A DNA stretch of 64,000 nucleotides, taken from the NCBI GenBank assembly GCA_015143295.1, contig CM026570.1, positions 27,880,754 to 27,944,753 of the forward strand, read 5' to 3'. A program made the position numbers and the translations under genes. Source of the DNA: Tetracentron sinense (Eukaryota; Streptophyta; Magnoliopsida; Trochodendrales; Trochodendraceae). How positions within the stretch are numbered: the first letter of the stretch is position 1; every line of letters starts with the position of its first letter. This document shows positions 10,483-22,352 of this stretch, piece after piece. The notes under the pieces were generated by a model. It ran no database searches, was not told the origin of the DNA, and worked only from the letters and a program-made list of their open reading frames with translations.

Positions 10483-13400
10483 CGGATTCTCTTGAAACCA
10501 ACTCCAACATTGAGGATATATTGAAATACATGCATTAGATAAAATAGGATCGAAATCCGACCCCCAGTTTTGATTTGGTGGAAGGTGGTATGTTTAGGCC
10601 AAAGCATACTTGGGACACATGGATTTCACCCTTCTCGGTGCCCAAATTGGGAACATGGCTACGGAATCCTCGAAATTGAATCCAACACTTAGGATATATT
10701 CAAATACATTTGCTAGGTGAGATGGTATTGAAATCTGACCCCCGTTTTGGATTTAGTGGAAGGTGGTAGGTTTATGTCAAACCATACGTGAGAAACTTGG
10801 ATTTCGGCCTTCTCGGTGCCCAATTCGGGCACACGGCCTCAGAATCGCTTGAAACCAACTCCAACACTTAGGATATATTCAAATACATACGCTAGAAGAA
10901 ACGGGATCAAAATCCGAACCCCGGTTTGGATTTCATGGAAGGTGGTAGGTTTTGGCTAAAGCATACTTGAGAAACATGGATTTTTGCTTTCTCGGTGCCC
11001 AAATCGGACATATGGTCTCGGAATCGCTTGAAACTGACTCCAACACTAAGGATACATTAAAATACATGTGCTAGATGAAATGAGATCTAAATCCGAGCCC
11101 CGGTTTGGAGTTGGAGGAAGGTGGTAGGTTTGGGCTAAAGCATACTTGAGAAACTTGGATTTCGGCCTTCTCGATACCCAAATCGTGCAAACGGCCTCGG
11201 ATTCCTTTGAAACCAACTCCAACAATTAGAATATACTGAAATACACGTACTATAAGAAACGGAATCGAAATCTGACCCTCGGTTTGGATTTAGTGGAAGG
11301 TGGTAGGTTTAGGCCAAAGCATAATTGAGGAATATGGATTTCGGCCTTCTCGGTGCCCAAATTGGGAAAAAGGCCTCGGATTCCCTCGAACCCAACTCTA
11401 ACACTTAGGATATATCAAAATACATACGATATAAGAAATGGTATCGAAATTCGACCCCCGGTTCGGATTTGGTGGGCGTTTGTTAGTTTACGCTGAAGTA
11501 TACTTGAGAAACATGCATGGATTTCGGCCTTCTCGTTGTTCAAATCGGGCAAACGGCCCCAGATTCCCTCGAAACCAACTCCAACCCTTAGGATATATTG
11601 CAATACAATCACTTGAAGAAATGGGATCGAAATACGACCCCAGATTTTGATTTGATGGAAGGTGGTAGGTTTAAGCCAAAGCATACTTGAGAAACATGGA
11701 TTATCGCCTTCTTGGAGCGCAATTCGGGCACACAACTTCAGAATCGCTCGAAACCAACTTGAACACTTAGGATATATTAAAATTAAAGCATTAGAAGAAA
11801 TTGGTTGAAATCACAACCTCTATTTGGAGTTGGTGAAAGGTGGTAAGTTTTAGTCAAAGCATACTTGAGAAACATGGATTTCAACCTTCTCGGTGCCCAA
11901 ATTGGGCAAACGGCCTCGGATTCCCTTGAAACCAACTCCAACATTTAGGATATATTGAAATAAATGCATTAGAAGAAAGCGGATCGAAATCCGACCCTCG
12001 GTTTGGAATTGGTGGAAGGTGGTATGTTTAACCCAAAGCATACTTGAGATACATGGATTTCGGCTTGCTTGGTGCCCAAATCGGGCACACGGCCTCGGAA
12101 TCGATCGAAACCGACTCCAACACTTTCGATATATTCAGATACACGTGCTAGAAGAAATGGGGTCAAACTCCGACCCCTGTTTTGGATTTGGTGGAAGGTG
12201 GTAGGTTTAGGCCAAACTATACTTTAGAAACATGGATTTCAGCCTTCTCGGTGCCCAAATCTGAAAGACGACCTCGGATTCCCTCGAAACCAATTCAAAC
12301 ACTTAAGATATATTGAAATACATGCGCTATAATAAATGGTATCGAAATCCAACCCCCGGCTTAGATTTGGTGGGCGTTTGTTAGTTTACGTCGAAGTATA
12401 CTTGAGAAGCATGCATGGATTTCGGCCTTCTCGTTGTTCAAATCAGGGAAACGGCCTCGGATTCCCTTGAAACCAACTCAAACATTTAGGATATATTGAA
12501 ATAAATGCACTAAAAGGAATAGGATCGAAATTCCCAGTTTGGATTTAGTGGAAGGTGGTATGTTTAGGCAAAAGCATAGTTGAGACAAATGGATTTCAGC
12601 TTTCTCGATGCCCAAATCGGGCACATGGCCTTGGAATCGCTAGAAACCGACTCCAATATTTAGGATACATTCAAATACATGCACTAGAAGAAACGTGATC
12701 GAAATCCGACCCTTGTTTTGGATTTGGTGGTTGGTTTTGGCCAAAGCATACTTGAGAATCATGAATTTCGGCATTCTCGGTGCCCAAATCGGGCAAACGG
12801 CCTCGGGTTACCTCGAAAACTACTCCAACACTTATGATTTATTGATATACACATGTTAGAAATAACGGGATCGAAATCTAACCCTCGGGTTGAATTTGGT
12901 GGAAGGTGGTAGGTTTAGGCCAAAATATAATTAAGGAATATGGATTTCGGCATTCTCGGTGCCCAAATCTAGAATACGACCTCAGATTCCCTAGAAACAT
13001 GCATGGATTTCGGCCTTCTCGTTGTTCAAATCGGGAAAAAGGGCCCCGGATTCCCTCGAAACTGACTCCAACACTTAGGATATATTGAAATACAATCGCT
13101 AGAAGAAATATGATCGAAATACGACCGCTGGTTTGGATTTGGTGGAAGGTGGTAGGTTTAGGCCAAAGCATACTTGAGAAACATGGATTCCGGCCTTCTC
13201 GGTGCCCAAATCGGACACATGGTCTTAGAATCGCTCGAAACTGACTCCGAAGGATACAATAAAATACATGCGCTAGATGAAACAAGATTTAAATCCGACC
13301 CCCGGTTTGGAGTTGGAGGAAGGTGGTAGGTTTAGGCCAAAGCATACTTGAGAAGCTTAGATTCTGGCATTTTCGGTGCCCGAATCGTGCAAACGATCTC

Positions 13401-16400
13401 GGATTACCTTGAAACCAACTCCAACATTTAGAATATATTGAAATACATGCACTAGAATAAATGGGATCAAAATCCAACCATCGGTTTGGATTTGGTGAAA
13501 GGTGGTAGGTTTAGGCCAAAGCATAATTGAGGAAATGCATTTTGGCCTTCTCGGTGCCAAATCGGGACAACAGCATTGGATTCCCTCGAACCCAAAACTA
13601 ACACTTAGGATATATTAAAAAACATGCCCGGTTCGGATTTGGTGCCCGTGTGTTTCGTATACGCCTAAGTGTACTTTAGAAATATTCATGGATTTTGGCC
13701 TTCTTGTTGTTCAAATCGGGGTAAACTGCCCCGGATTCCCTCGAAACCAACTCGAACATTTACATTATATTGAAATACAACCGTTAGAAGAAATAGGATC
13801 GAAATACAACCCCCGATTTAGATTTGGTAGAGGGTGGTAGGTTTAGGCCAAAGCATAATTGAGAAACATGAATTTTGGCCTGCTCGGAACCCATTCGGGC
13901 ACACGGCCTCGGAATTGCTCGAAACCGACTCCAACATGTAGGATTTATTAAAATACAAGCGTTAGAAGAAACGGGTTGAAATCCGAACCTCGGTTTGGAG
14001 TTGGTGAAAGGTGGTAGGTTTAGGCCAAAGCACACTTGAGAAACATGGATTCCGGCATTCTCGGTGCCAAAATTGGGCAAACGGCCTCGGATTCCCTTGA
14101 AACCAACTCTAACATTAAGGATATATTGAAATTCATGGATGAGAAGAAATAGGATCGAAATCCAACCCCCGGTTTGGATTTAGTGGAAGGTGGTATGTTT
14201 AGGCCAAAGCATAGTTGAGACACATGGATTTCGGCCTTCTCGATGCCCAAATCGGGCACATGGCCTCAGAATCCATCAAAACCAACTCCAACACATAGGA
14301 TATTTTCAAATACGAGTGCTAGAAGAAAGGGGATCGAAATCCGACCCCCGTTTTGGATTTGGTGGAAGGTGGTTGGTTTAGGCAAAATCATACTTAAGAA
14401 ACATGGAAGCCTTCTTGGTGCCCAAATCGGAAAAACGACATCGGATTCCTACGAAACCAATTCTAACACTTAGGATATATTAAAATTCATGCACTATAAG
14501 AAATGGTATCCGAAATCCAAAATCCTGTTCAGAATTGGTGGGCGTTTTTTTGTTTACGTCGAAGTATACTTGAGAAACGTGCATGGATTTCGGCCTTCTC
14601 ACTGTTAAAATCAGGCAAACGACCCTAGATTCTCTCGAAACCAACTCCAACACTTAGGATACATTGAATTAGAACTGCTAGAAGAAACGAGATTGAAATC
14701 CGATCCTCGAATTGGATTTGGTGGAAGGTGGGAGGTTTAGGCAAAAGCATACTTGAGAAACTTGGATTCTAGCCTTCTCAGAGCCCAATTCGGGCACACG
14801 GCCTCGGAATCGCTTGAAATTGACTCCAATACTTACAATATATTAAAATACAAGCTCTAGAAGAATTGGGATCGAAATCCAAACTCGGTTTGGAGTTGGT
14901 GGAAGGTGGTAGGTTTAGGAAAAATCATAGTTAAGAAACATGGATTACGGCCTTCTTGGTGCCCAAATTGGGCAAATGGCCACAGATTCCCTTGAAACCA
15001 ACTCCAACATTTAGGATATAAAGAACTACATGCACTAAAAGGAACTGGATCCAAATCCGATACCCGGTTTGGATTTGGTAGAAGGTGGTATGTTTAGGCA
15101 AAAGCATACTTGAGACACATGGATTTCGACCTTCTCGGTGCCCAAATCGGGCACACGGCCTCAGAATCTCTAGAAATCGACTCCAAAACTTATGATATAT
15201 TCAAATACATGCGATAGAAGAAATGGGATTGAAATCAGCCCTCCGTTTTGGATTTGGTGGAAGGTGGTTTGTTTAGGCCAAAGCATACTTGAGAAACATG
15301 GATTTCGGCCTTCTCGGAGCCCAAATCGGGCAAACGGTCTCGGATTCCCTTGAAAGCTACTCCAACACTTAGGATATATTGAAACGAACGTGCTAGAAGA
15401 AACGGCATCGAAATCTGACGGTTTGAATTTGGAGGAAGGTGGTAGGGTTAGGCTAAAGCATACTTAAGAGACATGGATTTCGGCCTTCTTAGTGCCTAAA
15501 TCGGGCAAACGGCCTCAGATTCCCTTGAAACCAACTCCAACATTTAGGATATATTGGAATACATGCACTAAAAGGAATAGGATTGAAATCCAACCCCCGG
15601 TTTGGATATTGTGGAAGGTGGTATGTTTAGGCAAAAGTATACTTGAGACACATGCATTTCGGCCTTCTCGGTGCCCAAATCGGGCACATGGCCTCGGAAT
15701 CGCTAGAAACCGACTCCAACCCTTAGGATATATTAAAATAGAAGCACTAGAAGAAACGGGTTGAAATCCAAACCTTGGTTTGGAGTTGGTGGAAGGTGGT
15801 AGGTTTAGCCCAAAGCATACTTCAGAAACATGGATTTCGGCCTTCTTGGTGCCAAAATTGGCCAAACGGCCTCAGATTCCCTTGAAACCAACTCCAACAT
15901 TTAGGATATATTAAAATACATGCACTAGAAGATGTAGAATCAAAATCCGACCCCTGGTTTAGATTTGGTGGAAGGTGGTATGTTTAGGCCAAAGCATACT
16001 TAAGACATCGATTTCGGCCTTTTCGGTGCTCAAATCGGCACACGGCCTCGGAATTGCACAAAACCGACTCCAACACTTAGGATATATTTAAATACACGTA
16101 CTAGAAGAAATGGGATCGAAATCCGACCCCTGTTTTGGATTTGGGGGATGGTGGTAGGTTTATGCCAAAGCATACTTGAGAAACATGGATTTCAGCCTTC
16201 TAGGTGCCCAAATCGGGCAAACGGCCTCAGATTCCCTCGAAAACAACTCCAACACTGAGGATATATTGAAATACATGCACTAGCAGAAATGGGATTGAAA
16301 TCCAACCCCCGGTTTGGATTTTTGGATTTGGTGGAATGTGGTATGTTTAGGGCAAAGCATACTTAAGAAACATGAATTTCGGCTTTTCCGGTGATAAAAT

Positions 16401-17681
16401 CGGGTACACAGTAACGGAAACGCTCGAAACCGACTCCAACACTTATGATATATTAAAATACATACGTTAGAAGAAACGACATCAAAATCCGACCCCCGGT
16501 TTGAATTTGGTGGGCTTTTGTTGGTTTAGGCCGAAGTATACTTGAGAAACATGCATGAATTTCGGCCTTCTCAGTGGCCAAATAGGGAAAACGGCCTCGG
16601 ATTCTCTCGAAACCAACTCGAACACTTAGGATATTTTGAAATACATGCCCTAGAAGAAAAGGGATCAAAATCCGATCCCCAGTTAGGATTTGGTTGAAGG
16701 TTGTAAGTTTAGGCAAAAGCATACTTGAGAAACATGGATTTCGGCCTTCTCAGTGCCCAAATTGTGCAAACGGCCTCAGATTCCCATAAAACCAATTCCA
16801 ACACTTAGGATATATTGAAATACATGTACTAGAAGAAACAGGATTCACATCTGACCCCCGGTTTGGATTTCGTGGATGGTGGTAGGTCTAGGGCAAAGTA
16901 TACTTGAGAAACATGGATTTTGGCGTTCTCGGTGTCCAAATCAGGCACACGGCATCGGAATCGTTCGAAATTGACTCCAACACTTATGATATATTAAAAT
17001 AAATATGTTAGAAGAAACGGCATCGAAATCCGACCCCCAGTTTGAATTTGGTAGGCCAAAGTATAATTGAGAAACATGTATGGATTTCGGCCTCTCAGTA
17101 CCCAAATCGGGCAAACAGCATCGGATTCCTTCAAAACCAACTCCAAGACTTAGGATTTATTAAAATATACGCTCTAGAAGAAATGGGATCGAAATCTGAC
17201 CCGCGGTTTGGGTTCGGTCGAAGGTGGTAGATTTTAGCCAAAGCATACTTGACAAACATAGATTTTGGCATTCTCAGTGGCCAAATCGGACACATGGTCT
17301 TAGAATCACTCTAAACCTACTCCAACACTTAAGATACACTAAATTACATGCACTAGAAGAAATGAGAACTAAGTCCGACCCCCAGTTTGGAGTTAGAGGA
17401 AGGTGGTAGGTTTAGGCCAAAGCGCACTTGAGAAACATGGATTTCGGCCTTCTCGATGCCCAAATTGTGCAAACAGCCTTGGATTCCCTTGAAACCAACT
17501 CTGACATTTTGAATATATTGAAATACATGCACTAGAAGAATTGGGAATGAAATCCGACCCACGATTTGGATTCTGTACTAGGTGATAGGTTTAGGCCAAA
17601 GCATAATTGAGGAATATGGATTTCGGCCTTCTCGGTGCCTAAATTGGGCAAACGGCATTTGATTTCATCGAAACCAACATC
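10483..17681 (+). repeat. Satellite array, block 1 (~179-bp monomer, ~40 copies)
   Basis: Head-to-tail monomers. The word aggatatatt recurs at 10513, 10691, 10870, 11049 (variant), 11407, 11590, 11768 and 11947, a spacing of 178-183 bp. Each monomer also carries gaaatccgaccccc, ggtggaaggtggtaggttt, cttgagaaacatgg and ttcggccttctcggtgccc in diverged form. A variant monomer with gggcgtttgttagttta and catgcatgg recurs at intervals. Some monomers are truncated (near 12990, 13250 and 13620). All the ORFs in here (60-135 aa, both strands) are satellite artefacts. Confidence 0.97.
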
Positions 17682-19858
17682 TGAAAGTATGCCTCTTTTT
17701 AATTTTAGAAAACAAGTTCTTGGGGGGCATACATCGAATCCCAAGATCTGACTAAGATTCTAATTGATTTTATTCAATGAAGGTAGGAATAACATTCACT
17801 TTTGCGACTTTGAAATTGTTAAGTCAAATCCACGTTAGAATAGTACTCGCAAAACTTCAAAAGTGTCAAGTCTCCTATCGATTCACACGAACCTTCTTTT
17901 TCCATTAAAGCTTTCTCTAATGGAAGCTAATGGCCCTTCCAAATTTCCAGCTCTAGGAATCTTGAATAAAGATCCAATCTTTATTGATCAAAAACCTTTC
18001 TTGATGAACAAGATGAATTCTTTCTTTCCCTCAAGATCCAATCAAGAAGACAAAAGAAGAGAGAGATGGGTGTGACCGTACACCTCAAGGAGAGAGAGGG
18101 GAGGGCGTGAGGTTTGAGGAGAGGGGAGAAGTTTCCAAATCTGGAAATTCTGGAAAATTCAAGAATGCCTAAAGCCTTAGATGTCCATCCCTTTTATAGG
18201 CTTCATTGGTTGCTTGCAACCAAAGTTTCCTAATCCTTATCCAATAAGGATTCCTCAATTAGTTTCTAATTCTTGATTTCTCCAAATCCAATTAGGATTA
18301 ATCATTAATAGAAACTAACCTTATCCATTAGTGTCCAACTAATCTTATCATTATCCTCATCCAATTAGGATTCCTTGATTAGCAAGAAACTAATAGAATC
18401 CTTGTCCAACAAGGAATCTTTAATTAGTAACTAACTCTAACTAACTAACTAACCTTATCCAATAAGGATATTAGTTATTAGAAACTAATTAAATAAATAA
18501 TAACAATTATTATTTCCTCCTTGAAGTGGACGTCCCACCCTAGGTGGGTCCCACTCCACATGCCCAAAGGGTTTCCAAACCCCTATTGGTCACTTGAATT
18601 ATTCTTTTATAATAATTCCCAATGGGTCCTACCCATTTGGTTTTTCACATCTAATATGATTCCACCTTTTAGAGCTTCACTATACCATATAGTGATTACT
18701 TAGAGAAATTAATTAATTTAATTATAAATTAAATTAAATACTTTAAGAAGGTCCTTGTGTATGGGATCTAAAGGGATCTCCTATTTCCGGTTGTGGGACC
18801 AAGTACTTCACCTTTTTGGTTGAAGCATTGTTACTAGGAAACACCATTCCTAAAACTCCATTAGGATCATAGAATGTTATCTAAGTCCCTAGACTTCCAC
18901 CAATCACAATTAGTGTCCATTAACACAATGTGATTAACCTCCAGAAATTAGAGAATTGCTTATAAGTACCATCTCACAATATATTTACAAATAAATCCTT
19001 CCACATTCCGATATCACTTGTAAGCTTCCGGGATTGGAACAATTCCACTGTCTTAGTCCCTAGCTTATGAATAGAACCCTTTCTCATGATTACTTTTTCA
19101 ATGAACTGAACCTCCAAAACACTTTTGAAGAAACATTAGAAAAGAACTGACATATATATTTGTATATACTTTTCCATATTAAAAATATCAACTTCGATAA
19201 AGACCATTTTACCGAAAAGCACCAGTACTGGATTTAATAGTTCAGTTCAACAAGTATCACCTTGATATCATTATCTCCAATTAAGGAGTTGTGGATTCCT
19301 TATTGAGTGTTTACACACTTCTCCAAACATTATGTACATGACCCAATGTACCCGGAGTTAGTCCTGTGTATTGGACATTGCCGATTGGCACATCAAAGCC
19401 ATATAGACAGATGTCTGAGAAGATGTTAATGTCGCGACCCAAAACCCACCCTAGGAGTTAGAGTGAATCTTGGACGACTCAATTATGACTTACATGACTT
19501 GCTTGACAAACCAACCTGCAAAACCCCACAGAGCATATACGATAGAGGACATTATAGCGGAAACATAACTATAAAACACAGCGGAAGTCTAACAAACCTC
19601 TAAGTATATACATATGGTCCAAGTTTATACAAAAAGTAACCAAAAGAAAGTGCGGACAGACCCGCCAAAATACATGGATAAAATCTCTCATCTCACCCAC
19701 AGCTAATCCTCTCAGAATCTACAACCACCTAATGGTAACCCTCAACTGGAGGTTCCTCAAAAGGCTCCTCGACGTACTCCTCCTCCACCCATGGACTCGG
19801 AGCACAGATATCAAATGGAGCAGCTGCTCCGCCGTCACCTGCCGACATAAGAAGTACG

Positions 19859-19879
19859 GCTGAGCATGGAATACTCAGC
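19859..19879. repeat. Conserved LTR inverted repeat (solo LTR-B)
   Basis: GCTGAG-N9-CTCAGC with a G/C pair at stem position 2. The other family B element has the compensatory T/A pair at that position (51391 and 55051). Confidence 0.8.
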
Positions 19880-20174
19880 GGGTACTAAGCACTAACCAAT
19901 AGTCATAGCATACAGATAGCATACATAAAGGAGGAAGCAAGTTGCATATATAGAACATGAACAATTTATATCATACAAGGAAGCAAAACAATTTATAATC
20001 ATGCTTGTATTTCGTAAAAAGCCGATGAAACCTCTTGAAAACATCGTGCACTTGACTTGACTTGAAAATACCATTTCCGTGCTTGAAACTTGTTATGTTG
20101 TCTTGTCTTGTCATATCATGCGTGTCATGTCATGTCATTATGCTTGCTTGTTCATAATTTAAACATGTTCACAT

Positions 20175-20492
20175 GCCTAGTTGCCGTTCATAGTCCGTCA
20201 CAACTAGTACCCTATATGCAGATGGGTATGCCTAGTTGCCGTTCATAGCCCGTCGCAACTAGCATCCATGCAGAATGTGAATGCCTAGTTGCCGTTCATA
20301 GCCCGTCGCAACTAGCATCCATGCGGAATGTGAATGCCTAGTTGCCGTTCATAGCCCGTCGCAACTAGCATCCATGCGGAATGTGAATGCCTAGTTGCCG
20401 TTCATAGCCCGTCGCAACTAGCATCCATGCGGAATGTGAATGCCTAGTTGCCGTTCATAGCCCGTCGCAACTAGCATCCATGCAGAATGTGT
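20175..20492. repeat. Minisatellite, six 53-bp units, in solo LTR-B
   Basis: The word atgcctagttgccgttcata recurs every 53 bp (20228, 20281, 20334, 20387, 20440), preceded by one diverged unit. The middle units are almost identical. Each contains cccgtcgcaac and gcatccatgc. It is not a CRISPR array, because there are no variable spacers. Confidence 0.95.
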
Positions 20493-21503
20493 GATGCTAT
20501 GTTATGCGTGTCATGCCATGCTATGCTATGCGTGTCATGCGATGCTATGCATGTCATGCGAGGGGATGGGAGACCTTTCCCCATGCAATGCATGATTGTC
20601 TTGCCCTTGTCAAAAGCGAAGTGAAACATATCTTAGGATATGCCCCACCTCTACGTCCCATACTCAAAACATCGGTAAATCACATCATTTCATGCGTGCT
20701 CGTGAAATCGTGTGCATACTTGCATTTGGAATTAAATATGACAATTTGGAGTGATTCACAAGGCATAGCATATAACAATTTAAGTAATTAATAATCTACA
20801 CATTTTAAGAAATGTAAGAAACACACTATCATGAACCCTAACAAATTTCAAGAGCAATTAAACATGGGTTCCCTTAATTTATCATTTATTTTGCTCACCT
20901 TGGCATTTCATCAAACATGGGGTGTGTTCATTATTCACTTAAACCTAGATCATGCTTTTCTATGTGGGTTATGCTCACATCACACTTGTATGTTCATTAT
21001 TAGTACAATGCCCTTTCCCATTCGTTCATTACATCATCCACACGGCATCCATTCGCCAACATCCATCTCCATTCACCATTCATACCACCAATCTCATAAC
21101 ACATATATAAGTGAAGGAAAATAAGAAGAAATAAAGGAAAAGAGAAGCTATAACTAGGAGGGTAGTAAGAAGTACCGACCTTGACAAATGGGGGAAGAAA
21201 TCCTCCACCAAACGCACGTGAGTTGCTGCCCTAGCTTGAGGAGAGTGCCCCACACGAGCTCCACGAATGCTTGAACCGAAATCTTGAAGAAATCGAGCTT
21301 GAGGTTGATCTAGGGTTTCAAAACCCTTTGATTTCTCTCCAAAATGAAAACCTAGGTTTTGGAAAACCTTCTCCTTTCTCTCTAATCTCCCAAATCTTCT
21401 AAGGGTTGAGAATGAGCCCTAAAGGCTCGGGTAATCCTATATAAGAAAGGGTATAACACCCGAATGCCGAAAATGCCCTTAGTGAAAATTCTGTAAAACG
21501 CGA

Positions 21504-21689
21504 GGACCGAGCGATCGGTGTTAATGACCGATCGATCGGTTGCCTACCGATCGATCGGTTTCATAACCGAGCGATCGGTTAAAATTTCACTCTCTGGAAA
21601 ATTTCTCCATACAAAAATCTTGACCAGTCGATAGCCTCCGAGCGATCGGTTTTGGACCGATCGATCGCTCCATGGACCGAGCGATCGGT
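21504..21689. repeat. Palindrome cluster in solo LTR-B
   Basis: About seven copies of ACCGATCGATCGGT or its GAGCGATC variant over 185 bp. Confidence 0.8.
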
Positions 21690-22352
21690 GGTCTGCAGGT
21701 CCAAACTGTTTTGGCCATAACTTTTGACTCGTTCGCCCGATTTTGACGATTCAACTTGCGTTGGGTTCGTACTTCGAAAACGAACATTTCTAACGTTTCG
21801 GAATTTCAAATTTCTTCCTTATTTATTAATTGCATTACTTTAAAGGAAAAATGGCTACGAAGGGTCATGCATAAATGTGAAAAGGTCCGGGGCTCTACAG
21901 TTAACCTCTCAGGTCTAAGGACAATTTGTCAAATGGATAACCCTAATACAATCTGACAGTGTATTCCATAGGGTATCCACTAGTGACCCCGTTCAGTATT
22001 ATGTACTTGCTACATATACTCACATGTTAGTCAAGAGTCACCACTCTCTGTGAATGAGATTCATCACACTATCTCATAGAACAACACATGTGCAAGCCAT
22101 GATGAAGTACGGCGCCCAACCAATACTCTAGAGGCTTCGAACAATTTTAGGTTTACAAGAAACCGAAAAATCATATCTCCTCGCAACCTTTGCATGATTT
22201 TCCTACAATGTTACCTATGGAATTTTATGTCTTCATCATATGAGACAGTAATTAATATAAATACCCTTTATAGTTGGATGTGTGAATATGATGCTTATCT
22301 AATCAACATAGAAAAGTCTCTTATTGGCTTTCGAGGGCATATATGTCGAACA

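Larger units (their letters stand above)
19430..21899 (-). mobile_element. Solo LTR, family B (gypsy-type)
   Basis: Runs from tgtcgcgaccc to ggggctctaca on the plus strand, flanked by a perfect 5-bp duplication gttaa (19425-19429 and 21900-21904); the empty site is seen at ~31925. It is 2470 bp. It matches the LTR of the decayed element at 49596-55495 in inverse orientation. It contains six 53-bp minisatellite units, the inverted repeat (19859-19879), a palindrome cluster (21504-21689) and a possible TATA (ttatatagg on the minus strand, ~21436). Confidence 0.93.
17682..22352 (-). mobile_element. Family E 3' LTR, interrupted by solo LTR-B
   Basis: Starts tgaaagtatg and ends gtcgaaca on the plus strand. 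Minus the nested LTR and its duplication (2475 bp) it is 2196 bp. The short ORFs at 17863, 18521, 22194 and 22324 are shadows; the same shadows appear in the other copies. Confidence 0.92.

Noticed and set aside
10483..17681. Many ORFs of 60-135 aa with similar proteins (CFGLNLPPSTKSKP-type) on both strands
   Set aside because: They repeat with the satellite period in all blocks and shift frame with monomer indels; they are a by-product of the ~179-bp repeat, not a gene family.
20175..20492. Regular 53-bp repeats resembling a CRISPR array
   Set aside because: Units are contiguous with no unique spacers, lie inside an LTR of a plant retroelement and have counterparts in other LTRs; it is a minisatellite.
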